The notes below the pieces were generated by a model, which saw only the letters and a program-made list of their open reading frames with translations, was not told the DNA's origin and ran no database searches. Both the position numbers and the translations under genes were made by a program. Of a DNA stretch of 64,000 nucleotides, positions 1-11,400 are shown piece after piece. Within the stretch, counting starts at the first letter, position 1, and every line of letters starts with the position of its first letter. Location: assembly GCA_016508695.1 (NCBI GenBank), contig VNKQ01000009.1, forward strand, positions 806,001 through 870,000, read 5' to 3'. The stretch comes from Hyphodiscus hymeniophilus. Taxonomy: Eukaryota > Ascomycota > Leotiomycetes > Helotiales > Hyphodiscaceae.

Positions 1-3000
1 CACTTCCCTCTTCTCAAGATTTAAGATCCACGAGTCTTGACAAAGCACGAATCCTCGTCGGAGGTGCCCGACGCTGACCTCCCTCCTCGCCTCGCCGGCG
101 GGCCTCGTGTGGCCGTCGGTGACTCATGAGTGACCACTGCCGTAAGCCAAGCGCAACAACACGAACTCGACACGATTATTATGTGATACGGAGTGAGAAT
201 CTTCACGAGCGGCAGGGCGGTAAAGGCGAAGCCGGTGCCGTTAGTTGGTCGAGTCATCAACTTGCGCAAGCAAACCGAAGGAGGAAAACTTTTCCTTCCT
301 TCCCCACATATCTCTCTCAAGGCCAGGACGGAATTGAAACGCTTGGCAGGGCTCGGCGTGTGATCGGAGGCGCTAGAACGGCGATGGAAGAATGGAAGAG
401 GAGAGGAAGGGCTGGGCTCGCAGGGTCAGGGGGAATAGAGTTTTTTAGAGTTTTCTCGCTTGGTAGGGGGGTGGAGGATCGTGAGATGGGTCTTGCGCAG
501 AGGTGGAAGAGTGGGATGCGGTGCGAAAGGTGGGTGGGTTTTAAAGGTGGATATTCTCGAGTAATTCTCGCGTAATTGATTCCTTTGAGTTAGGGTGGTT
601 AGAGTAATTCTCGAGTAATTCTCGAGTAATTGATTCCTTTGAGTTTTGAGTGGTTCCAGTAATTCTCGAGTAATAAGAATCGTATGGGAGAAAAGTTAAA
701 ACAAACGTGCTTTGGGCTTCTCTCCTAGGATGGAGGAACGCGGCTGCGCACAAAGCAGCGAGGGATTTCGAGGCACGCGAGAAGGCTCTGCCTGTTCTGC
801 CCCTTTCAATTAGGTAATGGCTTCCCATGATGCAAGGAAGAGCACACATCGTGAGTTCTTCCCTCGGTGGGACCAGGCTTTTCCTGAGTGAGTACGGAGT
901 AAGTACGGAGTAGGTATTCCGTATTGCTGGCTTTCGAGAACGGAAGCCAGTCAGCGGATTGCATTACGTCAATATTGACTCTTTCCATCATATTGCGTTT
1001 TGTTTGTGATGTTGCGATTCTGTGGTGATGTTGTGATGTACGTACTCGAGTATTGACTGGGTGGAGAGTGTCTTGCGTGCCCTGCTTCTTAGAGATCCAG
1101 AGATCCGGACTTTGCTCCGTAGGCATTGAGGTATTGAGGCTTTGGCGGGGAAATGTTGTGAGGTCACCGAGGTGGGGAGGTTGCCAATGGGGGCGGGGGC
1201 GTCGAGCAGATGACCGTCCATCCCTCTTCCTCGGAGAAAGAAGATGAGCTTGAGCATCAAATCCGACAGAAGTCAGTGACTCATGCAAATCTTGCGGGGT
1301 GCCGAGTGCCGGATACTGTCACGAGACGAGGAACGGCCATTGTCCAGCACTACCGGTAGAGCACTTCCCCGCACTTTGCTTTGTTTTGGCCACAGGTGAT
1401 CTCTCCCTTTACCTTAGGTATTAAATCTATGGGCCACTGACGGTTCTACCTCAGGCAGGTAAGGTAAGATATAATTACACCATCGACGCACCGTCATGGT
1501 AAAGGCGGGAAAGCCTCAGCCTTGCTCTCGCTTGGCTGAAGGCTGAAAGCTGGAGGCGAAGGTGAGGCTGGCGAGACATGGTGAGTTGTCTCTGTTGGAG
1601 GAAAGTCCTCAGGACTTCTTCTGGCCCAGAGGCTTGGAGAGTTTCATGCTTCTTCCTTCCCTCCCTCCACTCACGGTTCTGTCGACAGCTGATGCCAGAC
1701 TCTTTGGCGGGTAGCGGTGAGAGGGACCATCTGCTCATGGCATGGCCTGGCCAGGAGGGAGCATGATGAGATGATTCGGCCTTTGCCCGCGGGCAAGGTA
1801 AGCAAGTGGTGGAAAGGAAAAGGAGGACTTTTGGTGGAGATTGATTCTGAGGACATTTATGATGGAATTGAAATTGTCCCTCGACACGGGTATGGTGCCG
1901 TGTTTGTTTAGTGACTTAGTCGTGCTGATGGCGCCATACCATGGGCTCTGTACCTATGAGTAAGCTGTAGCGGATATCCAACATGACTTGGAAAGTCGTA
2001 AAGGCTGGCTGCTATGGCGACAAGAATGGTAGTAGTGGCTGGCATACCATGTGAATGTATGGTCGAATGCTCCAAAAAGCCCCCCTCTCGAACAGAAGTT
2101 GCGGTGTAGCCTCAGCGTCAGCCTTGTCCTCCAGTGAACATTCTCCTCTTCGGTACTGGGAGTCTCTTGGCTGCTCTGACGGTGGAGCATCCTTGTCTTC
2201 TCTGCCCTACGAGGAGGCGGCTCACCAAGGACAACAAGAGGAAACGGTCCGAGTGAAGCTTTCAGCCGAGAAGAAGGCGAGGGGATGGCGGAGAGAACGA
2301 TGATTGTGGGAAAAGCCATATACTTATTATCTGCCTGAAGCTGAGAGTAGCAGAGTATCTATCCTATGATGTTCGAGCAGGTCTCTCTCTGTTCTACCGC
2401 CATCATCACCACCACCATCGCTCGGCCCGTGACGCTTAATCGCATTCTTGGTGCAAACCGTGCAAATCTTGGTGCAGGGGCTAAATTAGCTCCCCCTGAA
2501 AATACTCCGTACTGCTTTCAGCAAAATACGGAGGGGTAGGTAGTCTTCATCATGTCATGACACTTCACCCCGTCACCCAACTACCACTCGCTCGCTGCTT
2601 TGGAAGGCTACTACTCAACACTAAGCCCTTCTCGGCTTGCAACTGGCCCAATCGGGTAGTCGTCCTTGACGTCCAACGTCGAAGCCACTCGCCTCCACCC
2701 CTCTCGTAATGAGCTGCCCACTGTAAAGGCGGCAGGATATTGAACCCCGCTGTGTTCTGATGCCCTTACTCCCGGACTAGAGTATGTGCAATCCGCTCCC
2801 AATTTGCTGTCATCACTTCCCCTGACACATAGAAAGAGAAGGGGAACGTAGCTTCGTGGAAGAAGTATAAGGGCAATCCCATGGCCCACCTAAAACATAG
2901 CTTAGCACTTGCAAGAAAAAAAAAGGTTGAATGGAGAGGAAAGAACAAGACTATCCGCACATCAAAGACTCGCTGGGCCCTAGACTTCGACTTTTACTTC

Positions 3001-3212
3001 GTCATACGACATCCGAACTTTTCGAGACTACTACCACAAAATTCTATACCCTGGAGGCATAAAAAATACAAAGGGACAATTTCACAATCCGCACTGCAGT
3101 CCCTCGCAGACCTACTCGTACTTCGGCCAGGATTCCTGCAAAAAAAAGAGGAAACTATTTCCGTCGTCGGTGGCGTCCCCTCATTCGCCGTCTTCCCCAC
3201 CATCTCTTCACC
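1..3212. other. Gene-free left end, including 5' flank of the arrestin gene
   Basis: No reading frame here resembles a known family, and the short open frames on both strands overlap one another and have low-complexity composition. The only structure I can support is a short tandem repeat at 553-677. The last few hundred bases before 3213 are probably promoter and 5' leader of the arrestin gene. Confidence 0.5.
553..677. repeat. Short tandem repeat, unit about 54-55 bp, about 2.3 copies
   Basis: The element beginning ATTCTCGAGTAATTCTCG occurs at 553 and 607, and its first part occurs again at 662, giving a period of 54-55 bp. Each full unit continues with TAATTGATTCCTTTGAGTT. Inside the unit the short motif GTAATTCTCGAGTAATTCTC is itself an internal duplication. 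The copies differ by only a few bases, so the duplication looks fairly recent. Confidence 0.8.
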
Positions 3213-4754
3213 ATGCCGTTCCTAAATTTTCGCTCACACTCCAACTCCCTCGACCTTCCCACCGAGTTCAAAAACAACAAGGCTTCTCGTAAAGCCCCAA
3301 CTAGCAGACCTCCTCTTTCGGATCGTTCACCTTCATCCTCCGGCTCTTCACTAAATTCCGTCGAGGAGAGAGAGGGAAAATACAAAATCATGCCAGACTC
3401 GCATAAACGATTGTCCTTTCCCGGTTTGACCCAAAAAGTCCCCTCTCCAAAGAGTTCCACGAGATCGATTGCGCAACATTACCCAGCAACTCTCGATTGT
3501 GTCATTGAATCTCCTCCCTTGGTCTTCTATGGCGCCTCTACATCCAGTACGGGCGCATTGCTCTCGGGCCAGATTCGACTCACTGTTCACCATGAGAATA
3601 TGGCAATCGACAAATTCAAGATGAGATTGGCGCTCGAGGTCACAAGGAAGAAGCCTTTTCACAGCCACTGCCAGGAGTGCTCGCATCAATCGACGGATCT
3701 TACAACCTGGAATTTCTTGCAGGGGCCAGCAACTCTGGCAAAGGGTGAGTCAATTTCAACCTTGAACATTGACCTTTTGTTAACAACAAATACAGGTGAA
3801 CACAGTTTCCCCTTTTCTTTCCTTCTACCAGGCCACCTCCCTCCCACCATGAAAGGCAGCCTCTCCGCAATCCACTACGTCCTCCGCGCAACAGTAGCCC
3901 CAGTGACGGGTGAGCCCATAAAGCTCTCTCAAGTTCTTAACATCAAGCGCGCCGTCAACCCAGGCGATACACCACGGCACTCGATCCGCATTTTCCCTCC
4001 CACGAACCTCACCGCAAACTGCGAGCTCCCTCCGGTCATCCACCCCATTGGCGAAACCATGATCTCTATGCGCATGGATGGAGTTGTGAAACGTAACGCA
4101 GATACGAAGACACAAACACAATGGAAGCTAAAGAGGTTGACGTGGCGTCTGGAAGAAACGCAGAAGACTATTTCCCCAGCTTGTCCAAAGCATGCAGCGA
4201 AGCTGGGCAATGTCGAGGATGCCAAGAAGGGAATTGCGCACCATGATGTACGAACCATTGGAACGGAGGAGATGAAGAGCGGATGGAAGGCAGACTACAC
4301 CTCACCGGATGGAACCATTGAACTGGAATTCCCCTTTGGTGTGCAGTCTGGGTCGAATCCGATCTGCGACGTGAAGGCCGAAGATGGAACGGAAGTTTCG
4401 CATGTCCTGATCGTGGAGATGATTGTCGCGGAAGAGTTTGCACCTTTGAAGAAACCTTCACAAGTCACCCCTACTGGTGCCGCAAGGGTTCTCAGGATGC
4501 ACTTCAATATCAATGTCACCGAACGAGCTGGTCTTGGAATCTCTTGGGATGAGGAGCAGCCTCCTCTCTATGAGAATGTCCCTGCTTCGCCTCCAGCATA
4601 TCTCAACGCAGAGATCTATGATGGAGAAGCAATTCCTGACTATGAAGACCTACCTCCTCTATCTCCGCTGGACAACGGAGAAGGATCCGGTGGGGTAGGG
4701 TCTAACGGAAGTGGAAGCGGAAGTGGAAATGGCTCCTCATTCGCTTTGTCCTAA
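3213..4754 (+). CDS. ldb19: Arrestin-related trafficking adaptor, LDB19/Art1 type
   Basis: This is an alpha-arrestin (LDB19 family). Such proteins bring a Rsp5-type HECT ubiquitin ligase to plasma-membrane transporters and trigger their endocytosis. The central part is beta-rich arrestin sequence, including a GEHSFPFSFLLPG stretch, followed by an arrestin C-like half. The C-terminal tail carries two PPxY ligase-docking motifs, PPLY and PPAY, then an acidic segment and a Gly/Ser-rich end. The N-terminal 60 or so residues are Ser/Pro-rich and probably disordered. I infer one intron at 3745-3795 (51 nt, GTGAGT...TACAG with a TTAAC branch site). It is a multiple of three and has no stop, so the unspliced frame reads through. 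The spliced product is 496 residues and the unspliced one is 513. The start has CACCATGCC context. Family identification is firm; the intron is likely but needs RNA evidence. Confidence 0.9.
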   Translation: MPFLNFRSHSNSLDLPTEFKNNKASRKAPTSRPPLSDRSPSSSGSSLNSVEEREGKYKIMPDSHKRLSFPGLTQKVPSPKSSTRSIAQHYPATLDCVIESPPLVFYGASTSSTGALLSGQIRLTVHHENMAIDKFKMRLALEVTRKKPFHSHCQECSHQSTDLTTWNFLQGPATLAKGESISTLNIDLLLTTNTGEHSFPFSFLLPGHLPPTMKGSLSAIHYVLRATVAPVTGEPIKLSQVLNIKRAVNPGDTPRHSIRIFPPTNLTANCELPPVIHPIGETMISMRMDGVVKRNADTKTQTQWKLKRLTWRLEETQKTISPACPKHAAKLGNVEDAKKGIAHHDVRTIGTEEMKSGWKADYTSPDGTIELEFPFGVQSGSNPICDVKAEDGTEVSHVLIVEMIVAEEFAPLKKPSQVTPTGAARVLRMHFNINVTERAGLGISWDEEQPPLYENVPASPPAYLNAEIYDGEAIPDYEDLPPLSPLDNGEGSGGVGSNGSGSGSGNGSSFALS

Positions 4755-6234
4755 AATTTTCCATGATGGACGAAACGAACGAATGAACGGGCAAAATATA
4801 TTTTCCTTTGGCACGAGCGGTCTTATTCAGAGCGGAGCATTGGATTTCGAATTTCATACCGGCAAAAGGATGTGGAGTTCGCGGCAAGATGGATATACCC
4901 TTGATCAGCGGATCATGATTTACTTTGAAGGCGCTCTGGTGTTAAAAGAATTACTCCTCTCCATCAGCGGAGGCAGTTGGGGCGGTGCTATAGCGTGCAT
5001 TTCGGCATTATTGAAAATGGAAAATATAAAGACATATGTTCTTAATTACGTACAAAATGTCCGTCCCTCAAATCTGCACCTACCTATGCTTTATTGAATT
5101 AAAATCAACAATACTGAACTCTACGCTTCGTTTCCTCTTGATCAGTCGCAGCTTCCAATATCCTAATTCGATACAGCAATCAATCCGTTGGGACATGCGG
5201 AGTACTCGCTTATTAGGTCTCCAGCTTACCTACCTTACCTAGGTATCGTCCGACCAACTCCAAGCATGCGAGACCTCTGAATACAACACTTCGAATACAC
5301 AGTGTAGCGGCATTCGAGATACCTACCTCACCTCACCTCTCGCCAGCTATTCCTATGCAATGAAAGTCAACCTGTCCCACAGCAGGCTTTGTTTGATCTG
5401 ACAGAGTTCCACTGTCTTCCTAGACCTGCCTTCTGAGCCATGCCGTGCTCCAAAGGATGGAAGGAAGCTCGCCGTTCATTCCCCAGAGCTTGTGTGTCCG
5501 ACCCCCTGGGTTTTGTATTCGGGTCTTGGGTATTCTGGCTCTGGCTCTGGGTCTGGCGGCTAGTGTTAGCTGTTTCGGCTCTGGGAAGACCTGGAGTCGA
5601 CTGTGCATAGGACTTGATGTTGATGGTGAGGTTTGTGGAATGGTTGGAGGGGAAAGCAAGGAGTGAGGTGATGTCTATCCGGTAGCCCATCATCACGTGC
5701 GTGTGACTCTGCTTGATGAGGTACCTTCTAAACTAAAATGCCGGCATAGCGATATCGAAAACTTCCTTGAAGGATTTGGTCTGTGCCCGATATCCTTTCC
5801 CTAAATAGATTTCAGCGCTACATACTTAGATTTTCGAAGTTGGTGTTGGTGATAGGGCAGAACTAGTTTCACCGGAAACTATGATTACGAATTGCGACGT
5901 CTCCAAATAAACGTCATTCAGAATCATTGCTCAAACGCATTCAATGGTCATCGAAAAAAAAAGCTAATCTGGTGTCCTTAAATTCACAATTGCTTGTCGC
6001 TTGCTCATCACGTTGATAGTTCGCGTCAGCTAACGCGATACGTCGCCGTGTTGTTGTCAATACAAGGTTCGTGAATCGACGCCCAGTGCCGACGGTATTC
6101 CTGACAGATCACTGCGACCAGTAAAAAAAATCCATTGGCAGCCACTTTGCTACTCTTTTGGACCAGAATACAAAATCACCCATTTGCATCTGGATTCAGC
6201 CCCATTTTTCAATCTCTTCGATACGACGTCCAGC
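4755..6234. other. Intergenic region, no gene seen
   Basis: About 1.5 kb between the arrestin gene and the 2EXR gene. The first 300 bases are probably the arrestin 3' UTR. A reading frame from 4711 to 5097 lies over that UTR and has no family resemblance. The stretch 5510-5590 contains a short CTCTGG/TCTGGG simple repeat that creates spurious Ser/Gln-rich frames. Confidence 0.5.
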
Positions 6235-6939
6235 ATGGCTGAAGCATCAGATCCCAGCCTTTGCCTCGAAAGCTGTAGCACCGGGAACAGACTCACAGAG
6301 TTCCATCGATTCGCAGAACTCCCCACAGAGTTACGGCTACAGATCTGGGAGCGCGCTATCCTTCCACGCCTCGTCAGTATCGACGACCTCTCCGGCGATC
6401 GAGGTCCTGCGATCTTACGGGCGACTCGCGAATCCCGCAGCGTGTCACGACCAAAGTATGAGGTCTTCCGGGCCACGAGAGTCCGAGACAACGAGAAGGT
6501 GGGATTCTTCGTCAACCCTTCCGTCGATTACCTCAATGTGTGCCAATTTCCCGAGAGGTACGACCGCCGATGGCAGATTGTCGCGATTCTGAGTATCATA
6601 GCCTGTCGGTACCCCCCTTGGCTCGACCAGGCGCAACGGTTGGCGATTTCGATCTCTTCGGAGGTCCACAGCGGATACCCGAGTGCGATCCTTGAGTCGA
6701 CATGGCGGGCTCTTGATAAGCAGTTCCCGGAATTGAAGGAGCTGGTTTTCACCATGGATCTGGAGCAGATGGTGGAGTACGACGAGTTGACTGCAATTCC
6801 GCGAGGTGCTAGTAAGCTGGGTCAGGTTGTTGAGAAGTTCGAGGATGGATTGAAGGTTGCTCAGAGGCTAGGATTGTGCAAGGTCTTGAAGCTATCGTTT
6901 ATGAGGGTAAAGCCAGGGAAGGAAGTATCAGAGGAATAG
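6235..6939 (+). CDS. 2EXR domain protein of unknown function
   Basis: An intronless reading frame of 234 residues from the ATG at 6235 (CAGCATGGCT context). An in-frame ATG at 6184 would add 17 residues, but I prefer 6235. Near the N-terminus is the 2EXR signature: FHRFAELPTELRLQIWERA, followed by a conserved AILRATRESR segment in which ancestral residues of the family are recognisable. These fungal proteins are very common in leotiomycetes and have no established function; the motif resembles an F-box-like helix pair. The remainder is mixed alpha/beta with no other domain I recognise. The gene stands alone between two non-coding stretches. Confidence 0.85.
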   Translation: MAEASDPSLCLESCSTGNRLTEFHRFAELPTELRLQIWERAILPRLVSIDDLSGDRGPAILRATRESRSVSRPKYEVFRATRVRDNEKVGFFVNPSVDYLNVCQFPERYDRRWQIVAILSIIACRYPPWLDQAQRLAISISSEVHSGYPSAILESTWRALDKQFPELKELVFTMDLEQMVEYDELTAIPRGASKLGQVVEKFEDGLKVAQRLGLCKVLKLSFMRVKPGKEVSEE

Positions 6940-7260
6940 GCATGAGATCTTTTGGCTACGATGTGGTTGAGGAACTCACAACATTTACGTAGAGAGAGAG
7001 AGATATGGTTGCAGGGATGATCATTGTGTAAACATGGGCGTCTAATAGACGTGAACCATGTTTCGAGGTGGTCTATTGTTGAACTTCAAAACAATCACTG
7101 CAGGATAGAGCTATTATTCTTAGGGTATGATATTTAGATTCCTGGAAAAATCATAACCGATCAAACATTGTTGGCGACTCCGATATCACCATCAAGCAAG
7201 CGGCTCGGAGAAGTCCATATCTGGAAAGCCCAACTGAGTAAGAAATATTACCAAAAAAGT
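6940..7260. other. Intergenic region between 2EXR gene and 5S rRNA gene
   Basis: Contains the 2EXR 3' flank and, on the minus strand immediately after the 5S gene, the Pol III terminator (listed separately). Nothing else is recognised. Confidence 0.5.
7251..7260 (-). terminator. RNA polymerase III terminator of the 5S gene
   Basis: Directly after the mature 3' end, the minus strand reads ACTTTTTTGG. The run of six T is a standard Pol III termination signal. Confidence 0.8.
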
Positions 7261-7380
7261 AACATACAACAGCAGGTATTCGCTGGTGGTCACCCACCCA
7301 ACTACTAATCTGCCGATCTGAGGCTTGTGTATGGCAGAGCGGACGGGATGCCCAATTCTCCTCAGTCTATGGTCGTATGT
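7261..7380 (-). rRNA. 5S ribosomal RNA gene
   Basis: The minus strand reads a complete 120-nt 5S rRNA, starting ACATACGACCATAG at 7380 and ending CTGCTGTTGTATGTT at 7261. The ends pair to form helix I (ACATAC with GTATGT). The internal control region (AGTAGTTGGGTGGGTGACC) and the CCCGTCCGCTCTGCCATAC segment match fungal 5S rRNA. A single gene away from the rDNA is normal in filamentous ascomycetes, where 5S genes are dispersed. The arm formed by GACTGAGG and CCTCAGATC differs from the form I remember as common but stays complementary, suggesting a functional sequence variant rather than a pseudogene. Confidence 0.95.
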
Positions 7381-8043
7381 GTCAGTCCCATATGCTATTT
7401 GGTGTTATACAGCATTTTGAAAGGAGACATGAACTCTGCGAAGTACTCCCCTTACTTCGCGGCGCTATAAACCGGCTCTTCAAACTTCTGTCGAGGAAAT
7501 ATCTCGTCCTATCCGATCAATTGGACAGGACTCTTACACACTCGATACATTCAGCCGTTCAAGACTGCTGACGCCCGCTGAAAGGAGATGCAGCGGATCT
7601 GAAGTGCGCTACAGTGAACCAGGCTGAGTACTCTACGTACTCTCTGCAGCAGGAGAAGGTCGAGAGGTATTGCAATGGACGAAGACACGCACAGCAAGCG
7701 GCAAGAATCCGACCGCCCTGAAATCGGCAGCTTAGCGACGGATCTTTCGCCGAGTAGGCAAGACATGGAGTTCATCCAGACTACCGGCAGGGGATATCAG
7801 GAGAGGACAAGTGGGATATGGATCGTACGCACCCTTGCACAGGAGTTGTGGGCTGTCGAGCAATTCAACAAAATGGACTCTGAGGTTTCTACACCTGCTG
7901 GTCTACTAATAGCTCCATTGATACCCGGCAGGACCCCGAGGGATGCTACTTGAATCAACGCTGTCGATCAGTATATCGCACAAAGGGTGTTCCCTCCCAA
8001 CATCGAACTTATTGCAGTCTCACCTTGCTACCCTCGGCTTCCT
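7381..8043. other. Upstream flank of the 5S gene, no gene seen
   Basis: About 660 bases. A frame at 7675-7953 (+) is open, but I recognise no family in it and see no supporting splice or context signals. Confidence 0.4.
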
Positions 8044-8371
8044 TCACTTCCTTGGCTTTCTCGGCTTCGTTCTTGTCATGTATTTCGTGTCGGTTTTGTC
8101 GTCAAAAACTCGAAGCGCGAACCGACCCTGCAAGAGATGCGCGTAGCGAGATTCCTTTCTGCCCTTGTCAAGTGCTCTATTAATCTCGTGAACAAAGTTG
8201 TCTATAGTAGTGTTGGCGGGTGCATAGTATACATCCATCGTTCGGGCCACGCAATTCCTCATCAGCTATGCGTAGTGAGTTCTGTGCCAGATTGAAGTCG
8301 GAGCCTGGAGTCGCATATTTGGCGAGGAAAGAGTCAATCTCAAGTTGTCGGACCAGCTTCTCCGCGTTGAT
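8044..8371 (-). pseudogene. Coding-like fragment of unknown family, probably 5'-truncated
   Basis: On the minus strand a well-composed frame runs from about 8371 to 8251 (contains LVRQLEIDSFLAKYATPG). It joins another, 8201-8044 (contains HNFVHEINRALDKGRKESR and ends PRKPRK before a stop), if a 49-nt GT-AG intron at 8202-8250 (GTGGCC...ACTATAG) is removed. The join keeps frame. Upstream of 8371 the frame hits a stop, and no start codon can be connected in phase. An ATG at 8459 just past the RAD5 stop gives the wrong phase. I read this as the 3' remnant of a gene, or a real gene whose first exon I cannot place. Function unknown. Confidence 0.35.
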
Positions 8372-8461
8372 TTAAACAATATTATACACTCTACCTAATC
8401 TATGCCATATAAACATACCCGTGAACTCCAGCAAATGCCGTATTGTAAAGCCAAGCATGTC

Positions 8462-11400
8462 TCAGCTAAGTAACTCCTTGATATCTTCGATGCGCTGCGT
8501 CCTCTTCTCCTCATCGCTCATCATCCCCAATGAACTTGCACTAATGTACTCAGTCAGCATAGTGATCCACAATATGGAGACGTGAAACTCACATGAACTT
8601 TTTCCTGTCCTGTATTTTCAACATTCGCTCCTCAACACTCTCCTTGACAATAAATCTACACACTTTCACTTCATCTGTTTGCCCCATACGATGAACACGA
8701 TCAATAGCTTGAGCCTCCACGGCAAAACTCCACCATGGGTCCATCATATAGACTCGCTTCGCCATCGTCAAGTTCAGGCCTACACCACCAGCTCTCAGAC
8801 TAAGTAGTAGGACGGTTCCTGTCTTGCTAGCAGCGAACTCGGCAAGAACTGCGGCACGGGCTTGCTGGGCCATGGACCCATCAAGTCTAACGAATGGAAT
8901 GAATGCCCGAGTCAGGGCTGGTTCGATGAGTGAGAGGAATGAGGTGAATTGACTAAACACAACAGATTTGGTGCCAGGAAGTTCCTTTCTCAAACTTTTG
9001 AGGTTTGCGAGGAGTGCTCCAATCTTAGCAGAGGAGTTAGATCCAAGTCTCTGCAGACTTATTTTGGGCTTGCCGTCCGCCTCGGCATCACTGTCGTCTC
9101 TCACGACTTCAAAAATATCCCGAGAGTTGATGATCTCTCTGCAACTGAAGCACCGAGGGATATCTCCTTTGTCGGTTTGGTGAGCAATATAGTCAAGGAG
9201 GCATTTCTTGCATGCTGAGTGCCAACATCCTGTCACGGTTTGCTCGATCATCGGCTCTTCGGAGCAAATTGGGCACTCATTTTCTGCTTCGTCACGGATC
9301 TGTTCGAGGACATGGGCACCAAATGCGTTAGAATCAGCCGAATCATCAGTGGCTGCAGTGAAGCGTTCAATAAGAGATTGTAGGTCCATATCATCGGCCA
9401 GACCACTCATAGCATCAGCGGCCTCAGCGGCATCCTCTTCTTCGTTCACGAGACTCTGGTTTCTGGTCAGGATTGGATGACAGCAGGATTGGCGAAGTCG
9501 GAGAATCTGAGCGAAAATACTCGTATATGCCTTCATGACGGTACCGGCTTCGACGTTGGCTGCAAAGGTTCGCTTCGCTCGAGTAAAGATATGGTCGTAG
9601 ACTTCTCTTTCGGGTTTTGAGAGCTCGATGTCAACAATATCGACAGTTTTTGGAGGGAGGGGAACCAGTGCTTCGCCAGTAGGTGTTTTCATGTCTTTCG
9701 TTCTCCGTAAGACGAGAGGTTCTAACACCGTCTGTACAACATCTAGCGCTCGCATGAAGTCTTTTGATTCGAATGGTACTGTGATGAATGTCTTCCAGAA
9801 TGAGAAATTGCTCCAAGGTTCGACTCTCAGGAAACGGACCAGACTGAAAAGATCCTCGAGTCGATTCACAATAGGGGTCCCGGTCAGCACCCATCGATGT
9901 TCAGCGGCAATTTCATAACAGGCTTTCGCAGTCTTGGAGCTACGATTCTTGATGTGATGTGCCTCATCCAGAATGACTCGGAAGTAGTTGACCGAAAAGA
10001 GTCCTCCATGGCCCGCTCGATCTCCGTTCTTTGCTGCAACTTGATTGAATTCGGAGAGCACGACACCGTAACTCGTTATGATGACATTGGGAGCAGAGGC
10101 CGCGTTCGCTTCGCAACACAGAGTCTGAAGGTTGACTGCTTTTTCATTTCCGTAATATACTATACTTTTGAGAGTGCCTTCCTTCGAAGCATTTTCGGCC
10201 TCACTTTGCCATTGAGCCAGCAAGGACATTGGTGCAACCACCAGCGTTGTACAAGGAGCTCTTTCAATAGTAGTGGAGTTTGTAGGTAGTCGTGGTAGAC
10301 TGTTGACGGAAGCTGGAACAGAACTCGCAGCTTTCTTAAGCCTCATTGCCACATCTGACTTGTGAGAATGGATCAAACTCATCATCTCTATTGTCTTCCC
10401 AAGACCCATTTCATCTGCAAGAATGCCTCCTAGGCAATTCTGCTCTTGAACGGGAAACTGCAAAGAGAGTTCGCCAGAGTAAGGATTGACATAGAACTTT
10501 TCTTGATTGACGATAAGAGGTAAAGATTCACTTTTCAGAGTTAGTTGGGCAAGAAGAGCAATTAAGGGCTAAGAAGGTATGGAGATATCACCCAACCCCA
10601 GTTGGTGGTGCCTTGTGGAAGCTCCCATAAGAGCTCAACAAGACATTGAGATGGCGCTGCCTCTTGTGGTCATTTTGGAAAAGGCCGCACATCTGAAACC
10701 TTTGTTTCAGGGCGTACAGTCGTGACTCTAGCCTTCTCTAATCGATGATGTTGAAGGGTTACAGAAAGCGAGCCATTGGAAAACAGGTGATCAATCCTGC
10801 CATCTCCAGCAGGCGTAATTCTTTATGGAATTACTTTTATCAAGGACTACCTCGAGGATGAGAAAAGAATAGAATATTGAAAATCTTTTACTTACTCGTC
10901 CATGTCCTTCGTTGGCCAGGCATATTCCTCCCAAAGAGGGTGCATTGAAACCTCTCGCTTTTCACTCTTTTCATCCTTCTCTTTCGACATCATCCAATGC
11001 AGGGCTTGCTTCTGATAGTGGCGTAAGTCCATGGCAAAAGTCTCAGCTGGTTCTGCAGCTTCGGCATTGAAGTCAAAAGACTGAGCCTTCCTGTAGAGCG
11101 AATCCAGTTGATCTTGTTCGAGTTCCTTCCCGTCCTCCACTTCCTCAGATGGAGGAGAAGAACCTCCAATGTCTTTAGCCTGATCTGTATTTGCAGGCTG
11201 GTTCTCATATTGCTCCGCCACCTCAGCCGCTTGAAGTAGCCCCTGGCGTTTATGCTTCTCCGTGGTTGCAGACGTTTTGGACGGTGAAAGGTTGATTTCT
11301 TCGAATAGCTTCACAAGAGCTACTTGACGCAGGCGCAATTCTTTCTCTTCCGATGTCTCCTTCTCTTCAAACATGCCTGTTTTCCGATTATCGGGTGGTT

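Noticed and set aside
4711..5097. 128-codon plus-strand frame after the arrestin gene
   Set aside because: It overlaps the arrestin stop and 3' flank, and its content is not protein-like beyond the overlap.
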